DNA of 64,000 bases from Streptomyces niveus (lineage in GTDB: Bacteria > Actinomycetota > Actinomycetes > Streptomycetales > Streptomycetaceae), in NCBI RefSeq assembly GCF_002009175.1, contig NZ_CP018047.1, forward strand, positions 5,208,001 to 5,272,000, in the 5' to 3' direction. Positions 7,993 through 18,100 of the stretch are shown one piece after another; within the stretch, counting starts at the first letter, position 1, and each line of letters opens with the position of its first letter. A program made the translations under genes and the position numbers. Below the pieces are notes generated by a model, which saw only the letters and a list, made by a program, of their open reading frames with translations, was not told where the DNA came from and ran no database searches.

Positions 7993-8355
7993 ATGAATGA
8001 TGACGGTGACGACTGGATGGCATGGTTCATCAAGGAGTACGACAACATGGAAGACCCCGACCTTCGGGCCGAGCTTCTCATGTGTCACGGCATCCACCCC
8101 TCGGTCCTGGCCTCGGAGCGGCGGCGCCTTGCCCGCCGCAAGAAGTTCTCGCCCACGGAGCGGACCACCACACCCTCCGTGCCTCGCACGTCCCGTGCCA
8201 CGCGCCGTCCCACCACTCCTCGGCGCTCAGGTGGTCCCCGCACCTACCAGGTCACCCGCACGCGGAGGATTCGCAAGGCCGGGCGGACTGTGACCTCCGT
8301 GACGACAACCGTCACGGTCACGACCGTCACCACGGTCACCACCATCAGTAGCTGA
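7993..8355 (+). CDS. small basic protein with Thr/Val-rich tail
   Basis: A 120-aa protein, first gene of the rightward arm. Acidic N-terminus (NDDGDDWMAWFIKEYDNMED), a helical segment, then a very basic Ser/Thr/Pro/Arg centre, ending in a low-complexity tail of alternating Thr and Val. AGGGAGGGG is an excellent ribosome binding site 6 nt before the ATG. No signal peptide or known domain. A 10-bp stem-loop at 8392-8422 separates it from the helicase, so it may be expressed on its own short transcript or act as a leader. The basic centre could bind nucleic acid, but this is speculation. Confidence 0.65.
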   Translation: MNDDGDDWMAWFIKEYDNMEDPDLRAELLMCHGIHPSVLASERRRLARRKKFSPTERTTTPSVPRTSRATRRPTTPRRSGGPRTYQVTRTRRIRKAGRTVTSVTTTVTVTTVTTVTTISS

Positions 8356-8391
8356 CTCCACCCCTCCGTCAGCCGCCCCACTGCTTCACCA

Positions 8392-8422
8392 GGGGGTGCC
8401 GGCACCACGCGTCGGCACCCCC
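8392..8422 (+). terminator. Stem-loop between the small gene and the giant helicase
   Basis: GGGGGTGCCG (8392-8401) pairs perfectly with CGGCACCCCC (8413-8422) around an 11-nt loop. It lies in the 119-bp gap before the sacsin-like helicase. It may be an attenuator that lets only part of the transcription continue into the helicase genes, or a terminator for the small gene. Confidence 0.55.
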
Positions 8423-8474
8423 CTGTATCCCCCCGCATCCTCGGTTCATTTCTCTCGTTCGAGACAGGTGCCTC

Positions 8475-11400
8475 ATGACCGACATGCCGTTCGCCGACTC
8501 CTCGCTACCGCCCGTGATCGCCACCGTGATCCGACAGTCCTCGACCGTCCTGAAGACCTACGAGGTCGACCCTGGGCTGGTACAGGAGCATGCCAACGGC
8601 GAGCGTCGTATCACCCAGGGGGGCTACGGCGAACGCCAGTTGCTCGAGCTCGTCCAGAACGCCGCGGACGAGATCGCCGCATCACCCGGCGGCAAGCTTC
8701 ATGTCGTCCTGACCAACAGCCACCTCTACTGCGCGAACGAAGGCACCCCGGTCACACCGGAGGGCGCCGAGACGATTCTGCGCATGAGTGTCTCCCGTAA
8801 GCGCGGCGGGCAGATCGGCCGCTTCGGCGTCGGCGTCAAGTCCGTGCTTTCTGTCTGTGATACGCCGCAGTTCTTCAGTGGGAAGGGCGAATTCGGCTTC
8901 GGCTTCGACCGGGAGTGGTCAGCAGCCGAGATCGCCCGGGCTCTCGGCCGCCAGGACAACAGCAACATGGACACCCCGGTGCTCCGCATGGCCCGCCCCC
9001 TCGACGTCGATCAGGAACGTGCCGACGACAACGTGCTGGACAAGCTTCTGCGCTGGGCCACCACTGTCGTCCGCCTACGTCTTTTGGACGGTGCCGCCGA
9101 GCGCCTCGGGCGCGACATCAGTGGCCACAAGAGCCGCGACGGACGCAGAACGGAAGCTTTCCCTGCCCACTTCCAACTGTTCTCGTCCCATGTCGGTCAG
9201 GTGCTCCTGCACGATGAGCGCAACATGCCCCCCGCGCGCCGGGAGATCTCGATCGAACGCAAAGGCAGCCACCGGACCCTCAAGGAGGTGGCACGCGGCG
9301 CCAAGCAGACCACTGAGCAGTGGAAGGTGTTCTCAGTCGCCCACACCCCGACCGGCGAGGCCGCAGACAGCGCCGGCGAACTGCATGGCCGGCCGGAGCT
9401 CGAGATCTCCTGGGCGGTGCCCGAATACACCGTCCGCAACGGCCTCTACACCGTACCCGTCGGCAAGGGCGTGTTCTGGGCGTTCTTCCCGACCAAGTAC
9501 GAAGTGTCGCTGACCGGCATCCTGAACGCCCCGTGGAAGACGAACGAGGATCGCCAGCACCTTCTGGACGGCAGCCCGTTCAACCGGGAACTGCTGCAGG
9601 TCGCAGCTCGGTTGGTGATCGACACCCTGCCCGAACTCGTGCCCGCCGAGGACCCTGCCGCGTACCTTCCCCTGCTGCCGGGCCGCCGCAAGGAGAAGCT
9701 CAACTGGGCCGACGAGTACTTCCTTCTTCGGATTTGGGAGATGACCGCCCAACGCCCCTCCCTACCAGACCAGAACGGCGAACTCCAGATCCCTCGCGAT
9801 CTATTCATTACGCCGTCCAACCTTGAGAAGGAATGGGTCCAAATCTGGTCGGAGTACGGTGGTCGCCCCACCAACTGGGTGCACGCGTCCGTCGACGCAT
9901 CCGAGAGCTCCGTCCGTCGCGGCAAGATGATGCACATCCTGGAAGCGGCGGGGAAGACGCCCGAAAGCGTCAAGGACTGGCTCGAGGCCTTGGTCTCAGA
10001 CGGATCCCCGGAGGCCTCGTCCCACGCCATCGAGATCCTCTCCCTCATGGTGCTCAAGGATCAGGCCGGACGGCTGCGTGACGACTCCGCGCTCACTGCC
10101 GAGGCGCGCAGAGCCAGGATCGTGCTGACCGAGAGGCACGGGATGGTCGCGCCCGTGGCCGGTGAGATCTTCCACCGGACGTCCGCCGACACTCTCCGCG
10201 ACGACATGGTCTATGTCCACCCGGCCATCTCCGAGCGCCCTGAAATGGCGCGCCACCTGCACAACCTCGGCATCAGGGTCGCCGATGCGCAGGGGCGGTT
10301 CGAAGGCGTCCTCGATCAGGGATTCGACCATTACGACAACAACGCATGGTCGAATTTCTGGGTGCTGCTACGCAGTGCCGGCGGCAGCGCACAGATCAAC
10401 CGTGTCCGCACCAAGGTCCCCAAGCCGCTGGAGACGCTGCGCGTCCGTACTCTGGACGGTCGTTACCGGCCGATGCGCGACTGTCTTCTACCCGGACCGG
10501 TCGTGCCCGCCGACGGAAGTCGCGACAAAGCGGTCGCCGTCGACCTGAACTTCCACGAGAGTGATAAACCGGTCTTCCGTGACCTCGGGTTGTTCGACCG
10601 TCCCACCGGCGGATACCGACCCCACGATGAGCCGTGGTTCCAGGAATACCGGCAGGTCGTTCACGACGCGCATCTTCGCAGTCTGGCCAGCACCGCCCCG
10701 CGCCCCAGCATCTCCCGCCTCACGATCGAGGGCGCTGCGACGTTGGGTCCTCTGCATCTGTTGCCAACTCTGTCCGAGGACGGTCGCGCCGCCTTCGTGT
10801 CGGCCATGCCTGCATCCGATATCTCGCAACACTGGCAGATGCAGTACGGATCCGTCGCCGGCACGCGCAAGGCCGTCATATCCCCTCTGCGATGGGTGAT
10901 CAACAAGCACGGGCTCGTCAAGACCTCCATGGGCCTGACCCGGGTGTCCGAGGCCGTCGGTCCCCAGCTCAAGAGTTATCGCGCTGTGCTCCCCGTAGCC
11001 GAGATCTCGGAGGAGACGGCGCGAAGGCTCAGAATGCCCACATCCGCAGACGAAGTGCCCACGCGGCGCTGGGGCAAGTTGATGGACCTGTTGCTCGAGA
11101 GCGAGGACGACGCCTTCATCGGGCGCGCCTACGCACTGCTGCACCGGGTCGGCTTCGAATTTCCGGAAGGCCTGGCCACCCGCTGCCGAGTCGGGACGTC
11201 CTGGGAAGGACGCGCCGACAGCGAGATCGCTGTCGCGATGAACACCGTTGAGTTCCAGGAACTCGTCCGCGAACGACTCCCCGCCCTCTTGGTGGCAGAC
11301 AAGGCCGACGCGGCCACCGCGAAGGAGATGATCGAGGACTGGGGCATGCTCAAGGTCTCGGACGTCATCAGCAGAGAGATCGATCTCGTGAAGGCCGGGC

Positions 11401-13274
11401 CTGCCTCGTCCCTGTTCGAGGAGTTCCCCACGGTCAAGGCGCGTCTCGGGCAGGCAGGCAGCAGCAACAAGATTCAGCGCTGTTCCCAGTTGGAGCAGGT
11501 GATGCGGACACCCATGGGCAGCAAGCGGAAGCCACTCACGTTCGCGAGGAAGGGCCAGACCCTTTTCGTACTGGACACTCTCGATCGGCAGCAGGTGTTG
11601 GAGGCCGCTGACAAGGAATTCAAGTGGGGCTGGGGCCCGGCCGGCTGCCGCCAGGCTCTCGCTCTCCAGGACAAACAGGAGCACGACCAGACCCTCCTGA
11701 AGCGGCTGCGGGAGGTACGGGAAGCCGAGAGCATCATCGACAAGATCGCTCTGCTGATAGGTGAGGACGCGCTACGCGGCGAGCTCCCGCCCGGGCTCAT
11801 GGAGAGCGAGATCCACGAGCACGGCACGGAGCCGAGTTCACGGCGTATCGCGGAGATGGCCTTCAACGCCCATGGCGAGGCGATCCTGCGCGTCCACTCC
11901 CGAGATCTCGCGCTGGACTTCCCCACCCGCGCCCCCACCTCGTTCACCGGTAGCTCGAAGGCTCTGCTCTTCGTCACCGACCTCGGGTTCCCTGACTCCT
12001 TCGCAGGTGCCCAGGTGCCCTCTCTGGCCCCTCGCATCGAGATCGACGGCCCCACCGAGTTCCCTGCCCTGCACCCGTACCAGGAGGAACTCGCGCAAGC
12101 GCTGCTCGGCCTGTTGAAAAGCCCGCTACCTCAGCGCGGCATGCTCAGTCTGCCGACCGGAGCCGGCAAGACGCGTGTCACGGCGGAGGGGGTGATCCGC
12201 TGGATCCGTGACCGGACAAATCTACCCGGCCCGATCCTGTGGATCGCCCAGACCGACGAACTGTGCGAGCAGGCTGTGCAGAGCTGGAAGTTCGTGTGGT
12301 CGAAGGTCGGCCCCGAACATCCTTTGGTCATCAGCCGGCTCTGGTCGTCGAACGAGGCAACCCCGGTGGATGGGCGCCCACACCTGGTCGTCGCCACAGA
12401 CGCGAAACTGGACAGCTGCTTGGAGAAAGAGAACTACACCTGGCTGAGGGACACTGCATCGCTTGTCATCATCGACGAAGCACATACGGCGATGTCCAAG
12501 CGCTACACACGCCTGCTCGAACAGCTCAATCTCACGCACCATCGCACCGGTCGCCACCTCATCGGTCTCACCGCGACCCCGTACAGGAACAACGAGGAAC
12601 TGACCCGTCTCCTTGTCCAGCGGTTCGGCAGCCGCCTCGACACCGGGGTCTTCGACGGCGATCTGTCCGTCGCCATCAGGGGGTTGCAACACATCGGCGT
12701 CCTGGCCCAGGTGAAGCATCGGGAGCTGCCCGGTGCTGCCATATCGCTGACGGCCGACGAGCGGGCCCAATCCGAGAAGTTCGCCACCCTGCCCAAGGGC
12801 GCCGAGCAGCGGCTGGCCGAGGATCACGGACGTAGCCAGCGCATCGTCGACGAGATCGCTGCCATGCCTTCGGACTGGCCGGTTCTGGTGTTCGCCACCT
12901 CGGTGGCCCACGCCAAGCTGCTCGCCGCCAAGCTCGGTGACCGGGACATCAAGGCCGCCGCGATCGACTCGACCACGCCCGTCAACGAACGCCGCAAGCA
13001 GATCAGCGATTTCCGACAAGGAAAAATTCAGGTCCTGACGAACTACGGCGTGCTCACTCAGGGTTTCGATGCACCAGCTACCCGAGCTGTGGTCGTCGCC
13101 CGCCCGACGTACAGCCCGAACATCTATCAGCAGATGATCGGACGCGGCCTGCGTGGCCCGAAGAACGGTGGCAAGGAGAGCTGCCTGATCCTGAACGTAC
13201 GGGACAACATCACCAACTACGGCGAGAAGCTCGCCTTCACCGAGTTCGAGTACCTGTGGAACGGGGACCAGTGA
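8475..13274 (+). CDS. sacsin-like GHKL ATPase fused to SF2 DEAH helicase
   Basis: A 1599-aa protein. The N-terminus is a sacsin/Hsp90-type GHKL domain: GYGERQLLELVQNAADE (51-66, N box), CANEGTPV (86-93) and GQIGRFGVGVKS (112-123, G2 box). A ~1000-residue middle has no motif I recognise. The C-terminal ~400 residues form a superfamily 2 helicase: LPTGAGKT Walker A (~1225), VIIDEAHTA motif II (~1330), GLTATPYRN motif III and QMIGRGLRG motif VI (~1552). It is probably an ATP-driven DNA translocase or sensor. The start has ACAGGTG upstream. Its stop overlaps the next gene's GTG (GTGA). The fusion is uncommon, and its place in front of drmA is the key oddity of this island. Confidence 0.85.
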   Translation: MTDMPFADSSLPPVIATVIRQSSTVLKTYEVDPGLVQEHANGERRITQGGYGERQLLELVQNAADEIAASPGGKLHVVLTNSHLYCANEGTPVTPEGAETILRMSVSRKRGGQIGRFGVGVKSVLSVCDTPQFFSGKGEFGFGFDREWSAAEIARALGRQDNSNMDTPVLRMARPLDVDQERADDNVLDKLLRWATTVVRLRLLDGAAERLGRDISGHKSRDGRRTEAFPAHFQLFSSHVGQVLLHDERNMPPARREISIERKGSHRTLKEVARGAKQTTEQWKVFSVAHTPTGEAADSAGELHGRPELEISWAVPEYTVRNGLYTVPVGKGVFWAFFPTKYEVSLTGILNAPWKTNEDRQHLLDGSPFNRELLQVAARLVIDTLPELVPAEDPAAYLPLLPGRRKEKLNWADEYFLLRIWEMTAQRPSLPDQNGELQIPRDLFITPSNLEKEWVQIWSEYGGRPTNWVHASVDASESSVRRGKMMHILEAAGKTPESVKDWLEALVSDGSPEASSHAIEILSLMVLKDQAGRLRDDSALTAEARRARIVLTERHGMVAPVAGEIFHRTSADTLRDDMVYVHPAISERPEMARHLHNLGIRVADAQGRFEGVLDQGFDHYDNNAWSNFWVLLRSAGGSAQINRVRTKVPKPLETLRVRTLDGRYRPMRDCLLPGPVVPADGSRDKAVAVDLNFHESDKPVFRDLGLFDRPTGGYRPHDEPWFQEYRQVVHDAHLRSLASTAPRPSISRLTIEGAATLGPLHLLPTLSEDGRAAFVSAMPASDISQHWQMQYGSVAGTRKAVISPLRWVINKHGLVKTSMGLTRVSEAVGPQLKSYRAVLPVAEISEETARRLRMPTSADEVPTRRWGKLMDLLLESEDDAFIGRAYALLHRVGFEFPEGLATRCRVGTSWEGRADSEIAVAMNTVEFQELVRERLPALLVADKADAATAKEMIEDWGMLKVSDVISREIDLVKAGPASSLFEEFPTVKARLGQAGSSNKIQRCSQLEQVMRTPMGSKRKPLTFARKGQTLFVLDTLDRQQVLEAADKEFKWGWGPAGCRQALALQDKQEHDQTLLKRLREVREAESIIDKIALLIGEDALRGELPPGLMESEIHEHGTEPSSRRIAEMAFNAHGEAILRVHSRDLALDFPTRAPTSFTGSSKALLFVTDLGFPDSFAGAQVPSLAPRIEIDGPTEFPALHPYQEELAQALLGLLKSPLPQRGMLSLPTGAGKTRVTAEGVIRWIRDRTNLPGPILWIAQTDELCEQAVQSWKFVWSKVGPEHPLVISRLWSSNEATPVDGRPHLVVATDAKLDSCLEKENYTWLRDTASLVIIDEAHTAMSKRYTRLLEQLNLTHHRTGRHLIGLTATPYRNNEELTRLLVQRFGSRLDTGVFDGDLSVAIRGLQHIGVLAQVKHRELPGAAISLTADERAQSEKFATLPKGAEQRLAEDHGRSQRIVDEIAAMPSDWPVLVFATSVAHAKLLAAKLGDRDIKAAAIDSTTPVNERRKQISDFRQGKIQVLTNYGVLTQGFDAPATRAVVVARPTYSPNIYQQMIGRGLRGPKNGGKESCLILNVRDNITNYGEKLAFTEFEYLWNGDQ

Positions 13275-15181
13275 CCATCGCCCCCCGACATCGGCTCACC
13301 GACTCACAACGTGCGGTGACGGAGCAGCCTTGGGACGCCCGGGTGCTGGTGACTGCCGGTGCCGGGGCCGGTAAGACGCACACCCTCGTGCGGCGGCTCG
13401 ACGTGTTGGTGGAGCGTGAGGAGCTGGAGGCCGGGGAGATCCTGGTGCTCAGCTTTTCCCGCGCCGCCGTGCGCGAACTCACGGAACGGATCGAGCGGCA
13501 TGCCGCCGCCGCGCAGCGCATTCGTGTCCAGACCTTCGACGGCTGGGCCGCAGCCCTGCTCAACCGCGCGTACCCGGACGTGGACTGGGGGACGTACACC
13601 TTCGACGGCCGAATCGAGGCTGCCACCGAGGCGATCGACAGGGGAGCGGTCGAGGGCGGCGAGTACGTGCCGGCCCATGTGATGATCGACGAGGTGCAAG
13701 ACCTCGTAGGTGTTCGTCGGGAGATGGTCGAGGCTCTGCTCGATCGGTTCCAGGAGAACAGCGGGTTCACCGTGGTGGGCGATTCGGCCCAGGCCGTGTA
13801 CGGGTTCCAGGTGTCCGATCCGGATCAGCGGGCCGAGGAGACCGACCGCTTCCTGGACTGGGTACGTGCCACGTTCGGTGAGGACCTGGTGGAGCTCCAT
13901 CTTGGCGACAACTTTCGAGCCCGAACCGAGGTGGCTCGGATGGCTCTGCCCCACGGCGCCCAGTTGCAGCAGCTGCCCCGCGATCGAGCCGCGGCCACCG
14001 GTGATGCCGAGCGTATCCACGGTGACCTGCGTGCACTGCTGCTGTCGACGCCGAATTTCGGGAACTTGGCAGAAGAGTTCGTGCTGGCGGCTCTGCGCGA
14101 CTATCCGGACACCACCTCGATCCTGTGTCGCGACAACGGCCAGGCGTTGACGTTGTCCGGCATTCTGGCCTCCGCCGATGTCCCGCACACGCTGCAGCGT
14201 TCTGCCAGGGAGCGCTCCGCACCCATCTGGATCGCCGAACTCCTCGCCTCGACGGGGACTACCGCTCTTACTCGGGAGCGCTTCGAGGAGCTACTGGTCG
14301 ACCTGCGAATTCCGGTCGGCAGCGCGCCGGAGGCCCTGTGGCGGTCGGTACGAAAAGTAGCGCGGGGCCGTGGTCGGGGGACTCTCGACGTCGTCGCACT
14401 GCATCGCGCGCTCGCCGAGGGCAGACTGCCTGACGAGCTCACCGCGGCGCAGGCGTCCTCGCTGGTGATCTCGACCGTTCACCGGGCCAAGGGATTGGAG
14501 TTCGACCGGGTCCTGATTGTCGAACCACGTGTGCTGAAAGAGCCGGCCCAGGTCCGGAAGAAGAAGTATGACTACGACCCAGCTGCGGAGGCCCGACTGT
14601 TGTACGTGGCCATGACTCGGGCCAGGGATGATCTCTACGTCCTGGACGCCCCCAACTCGTGGCTCATCCGGAAGGACAAGAGAATAGATCGCTGGTACCT
14701 GGGTGGTCGCAGTGCCTGGGCCCGTAACGGCATCGAGCTCATCGGCTCGGATGTGTCCCACGAGCAGCCTCCGGGTACAGAAGAACTTCAACAGCATGCC
14801 GACGAGCTCTGGCGTCACCTCGTAACCGATGTCGCCGCCGGTGCCGAGGCGGAGCTTGTCCTGTTGCACGGCATCCCCATCGCCCCCGACCAGTCGCCCC
14901 CGTACGCGGTAGTGGTCGGTGGACAACAGATCGCGGTGGTGTCCGAGCGTTTCCGGACCGACCTGCACCGAATGTTGCGCCGTACCTCACAATCCGAGGT
15001 CGATCGGTGGCCACCGTTGATCACCGGCCTGAGGGTCGACTGCGTGGAGAGTGTGGCGGGCAGCCCCGCCGCCACCGAAGCTGCGGGGTTGGGTACGCAT
15101 GGCGCGTGGGTCGCGCCGCGGTTGTGCGGTCTGGGGCGCTTCCACTGGTACGCGGACGAACCGGAAGGGAACGAAGGATGA
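13271..15181 (+). CDS. UvrD/Rep-like superfamily 1 helicase
   Basis: A 636-aa SF1A helicase with LTDSQRAV (Q motif), GAGAGKTHT Walker A (~30-38), MIDEVQD motif II (138-144), VVGDSAQAVYGFQ motif III, DNFRA, TVHRAKGLEFD motif V (~402) and LYVAMTRARDDLYVL motif VI (~442). It is shorter than housekeeping UvrD (~720 aa), with a C-terminal ~150 residues of unassigned sequence in place of the usual Tudor-like tail. No nuclease motif is seen. GTG start within GTGA, with GGGGA upstream. Coupled at both ends (GTGA with the giant helicase, ATGA with drmA), so it is an integral component, not a passenger repair gene. Confidence 0.85.
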   Translation: MTIAPRHRLTDSQRAVTEQPWDARVLVTAGAGAGKTHTLVRRLDVLVEREELEAGEILVLSFSRAAVRELTERIERHAAAAQRIRVQTFDGWAAALLNRAYPDVDWGTYTFDGRIEAATEAIDRGAVEGGEYVPAHVMIDEVQDLVGVRREMVEALLDRFQENSGFTVVGDSAQAVYGFQVSDPDQRAEETDRFLDWVRATFGEDLVELHLGDNFRARTEVARMALPHGAQLQQLPRDRAAATGDAERIHGDLRALLLSTPNFGNLAEEFVLAALRDYPDTTSILCRDNGQALTLSGILASADVPHTLQRSARERSAPIWIAELLASTGTTALTRERFEELLVDLRIPVGSAPEALWRSVRKVARGRGRGTLDVVALHRALAEGRLPDELTAAQASSLVISTVHRAKGLEFDRVLIVEPRVLKEPAQVRKKKYDYDPAAEARLLYVAMTRARDDLYVLDAPNSWLIRKDKRIDRWYLGGRSAWARNGIELIGSDVSHEQPPGTEELQQHADELWRHLVTDVAAGAEAELVLLHGIPIAPDQSPPYAVVVGGQQIAVVSERFRTDLHRMLRRTSQSEVDRWPPLITGLRVDCVESVAGSPAATEAAGLGTHGAWVAPRLCGLGRFHWYADEPEGNEG

Positions 15182-18100
15182 GCGGGTCGACTCACGAAGC
15201 ACATTACGAGGTGCGCGACTCACTCCTCGACGCCCTTCGGCAGGATCTGCTCGGTCCCGTGGGCGGTGTGGACGAGGTGCTGACGGATGACGCGCCGATC
15301 ACCATGTACCCGGTCGGCGTACTCTTCCCCCGCTCACGGAGCAACCGATCTGACGCCTCGTCACAGGACGGGGCGCCCGAGCAGAGTGAGTTGGAGTCCG
15401 AGCGGGACGGGCTCGACACGGCGCCGCTCGGCGCCCGTCGGGACGTCGAGGAAGGGCCCGGCGATCTGGGTGTCTCGCTGGCGAACGTCCGGATGCCCTC
15501 GTCCATCGGCCTGACTTTCGCCGTGGACCCGACCGAGTGCGCCCGGATTCGGTTGACCGTACGCACTGCCGTCTACCTCCCCGAGGACACCGAAGGAAAG
15601 CCGGTGGCCGCGAAACGGACCGAGGCGCGGAGCACGAAGGCCCAGCGGGAGCATTGGCGGCGCTCTGCCCTACGGGTCGAGCCCGTCGATGTGGACGTCA
15701 CGCAGCCCGGTCTGCTCGCCCCCTTCGTGGTTCACCCGGGGCTGGAACTGCGTGTGCTCGTCCGCCCCCGCTCCCTCCCGGACGAGGCGGTGACCGTGAC
15801 GGTCACGGTCGTCAACAGTCTTGAGATCGGTCAGTTCGATCTCCGCGACGCCCACTGCTTCTACCAACCGGAACTGACCGTCACGGCGGAGGACGGCAAC
15901 AGCCCGGTGTTCGTGGTGCGACAGGCCACTCTGGGCGCCGTCGACTCGGAGCACGCGTTGAGCAGGCTCCTGCACCGCCACGTGCCCAGCTTCGCCACCG
16001 GCCACGGCTGCGCGGCACATTGGGACTGGACGCCGCCTCCGGTGGGGTCCGTATCGATCGATCGTCCCAGGGTTACCGCCCTGCGGACCGAATTCGTCCC
16101 CTCCCACGAGGTGTTGCTCACCGACTCCAATCCCGGGATCGACGACAAGCCACTGACCATGTACCGGCTGGGAACCGCCCCCTCAGATGAGGTGGTGACG
16201 GCGCTTCGCACCCTGCTGGCAGGGTACGAACGTTGGATCGAGACCCAGGAGGATCAGGCTCGTCTGCTGCACGACACGGAATACGGCAGGGCCGCGGCCG
16301 ATCAGGTCCTGCTCTGCCGGCATGCACTACGTCGGATGCGTGAAGGTGTGGATCTGCTGGCGGACAACGAACAGCCGGACATTCTCCGCGCGTTCCGGCT
16401 GGCGAACCTCGCGATGGCCGACCAGCGGGCACGCACCGTGTGGATCAAGGGAGGCAGGTCCGGCCAACCGGACGAGCAGACCGGGCGGTGGCGGCCTTTC
16501 CAGATCTCCTTCATGCTTCTCTGTCTGGCCGGAATCGTCGATCCGGACCACGACGACCGAACGGTCTCCGACCTGCTGTGGTTTCCCACAGGCGGCGGTA
16601 AGACGGAGGCATACCTCGGGTTGATCGCCTTCACCACCTTCCTGCGGCGGCTGCGGGACGGGGAGACCGGGGCAGGTGTCACCGTGCTGATGCGATACAC
16701 GCTCCGGCTGCTCACTCTCCAGCAGTTCGAGCGAGCCGCAGCACTGATCTGCGCCATGGATCTGCTACGGGCCGCCGACCCGGCAAGGCTGGGAAACGAG
16801 GAGATCTCCATCGGCATGTGGGTGGGCCGTTCGGCAACTCCCAACACGTTGGAGGTCGCCGAGGGCAGACTGGCCGATCTCGCGCGCAACGAGAGCCTAC
16901 AGTTGCAGACCGAGAATCCGGTCCAACTGCGCAACTGTCCATGGTGCGGCGAGCCGTTGCGCCCCCGGGACTACGCGGTCGACAAGGACGCCGTACGCAT
17001 GACGGTGAACTGCCCTTCGAGTACCTGCGATTTCCACCGGGGGCTGCCGGTGCACCTGGTCGACGAGGCCATCTACGCCCATCGTCCCACCTTGGTCATC
17101 GCGACGGTGGACAAGTTCGCCTCGATGCCCTGGCGGCCGGCGTCGGCGGCTCTGTTCAATCGGAACGTGGAAGGGGTTCGGCCGCCCGAACTCATCGTTC
17201 AGGATGAGCTCCACCTGATCTCGGGACCGCTCGGCACACTCACCGGCCTGTACGAGACGGCCGTGGACGCCTTGGCGGAGCGCCCCAAGGTCATCGCCTC
17301 GACCGCGACCATCCGACGTGCCGACGAGCAGGGCACCCGGCTGTTCGCCCGGACGGTGACGCAGTTCCCGCCCGGTGGTCTCGACGCACGAGACTCATGG
17401 TTCGCAGTGGAGACGCCGCGCGAGCGCAAGGCGGCACGCTGTTACGTCGGCCTGCTGACCTCCAGCACCAGCCAGGCCACCTTGCTGATCCGGGTGTATG
17501 CGGCCCTGCTGCACCGGGCACACACCCATGATGCTCCGCCCGAGGTGAAAGACGCGTACTGGACGCTGGTCGGCTACTTCAACAGCTTGCGACTACTGTC
17601 GGCGGCAGAGCTCCAGGTACTCGACGATGTCCAGGAACGACTCGGTCACCTCGCGGTGCGGGGCGGCCTCAAGGCCCGCCGCGCGGACGCCCTCACGGAA
17701 TTGAGCAGCCGAGCCAACGCCGGCGACATCTCCCGCCGGCTCAAGGACATGGAGCGACGGCTCCCGAGCCCGGAGGTGCTGGACGTACTGCTCGCGACCA
17801 ACATGATCTCCGTGGGTGTCGATGTGGACCGGCTCGGACTGATGGCCGTCATGGGGCAACCGCAGACCACCGCTGAGTACATCCAGGCAACGAGCCGGGT
17901 CGGTCGACAGCATCCTGGTCTCGTCGCAGTCATGCTCAACTCCACTCGATCGAGGGACCGTTCGCATTACGAAGACTTTCGGAGCTTTCACTCCGCCCTG
18001 TACCGCGAGGTGGAGTCAACAAGCGTCACGCCCTTCTCCGCCCGGGCCCGTGACCGAGGCCTGCACGCCGTGGTCGTTGCTCTGACCCGGCTGATGCTGC

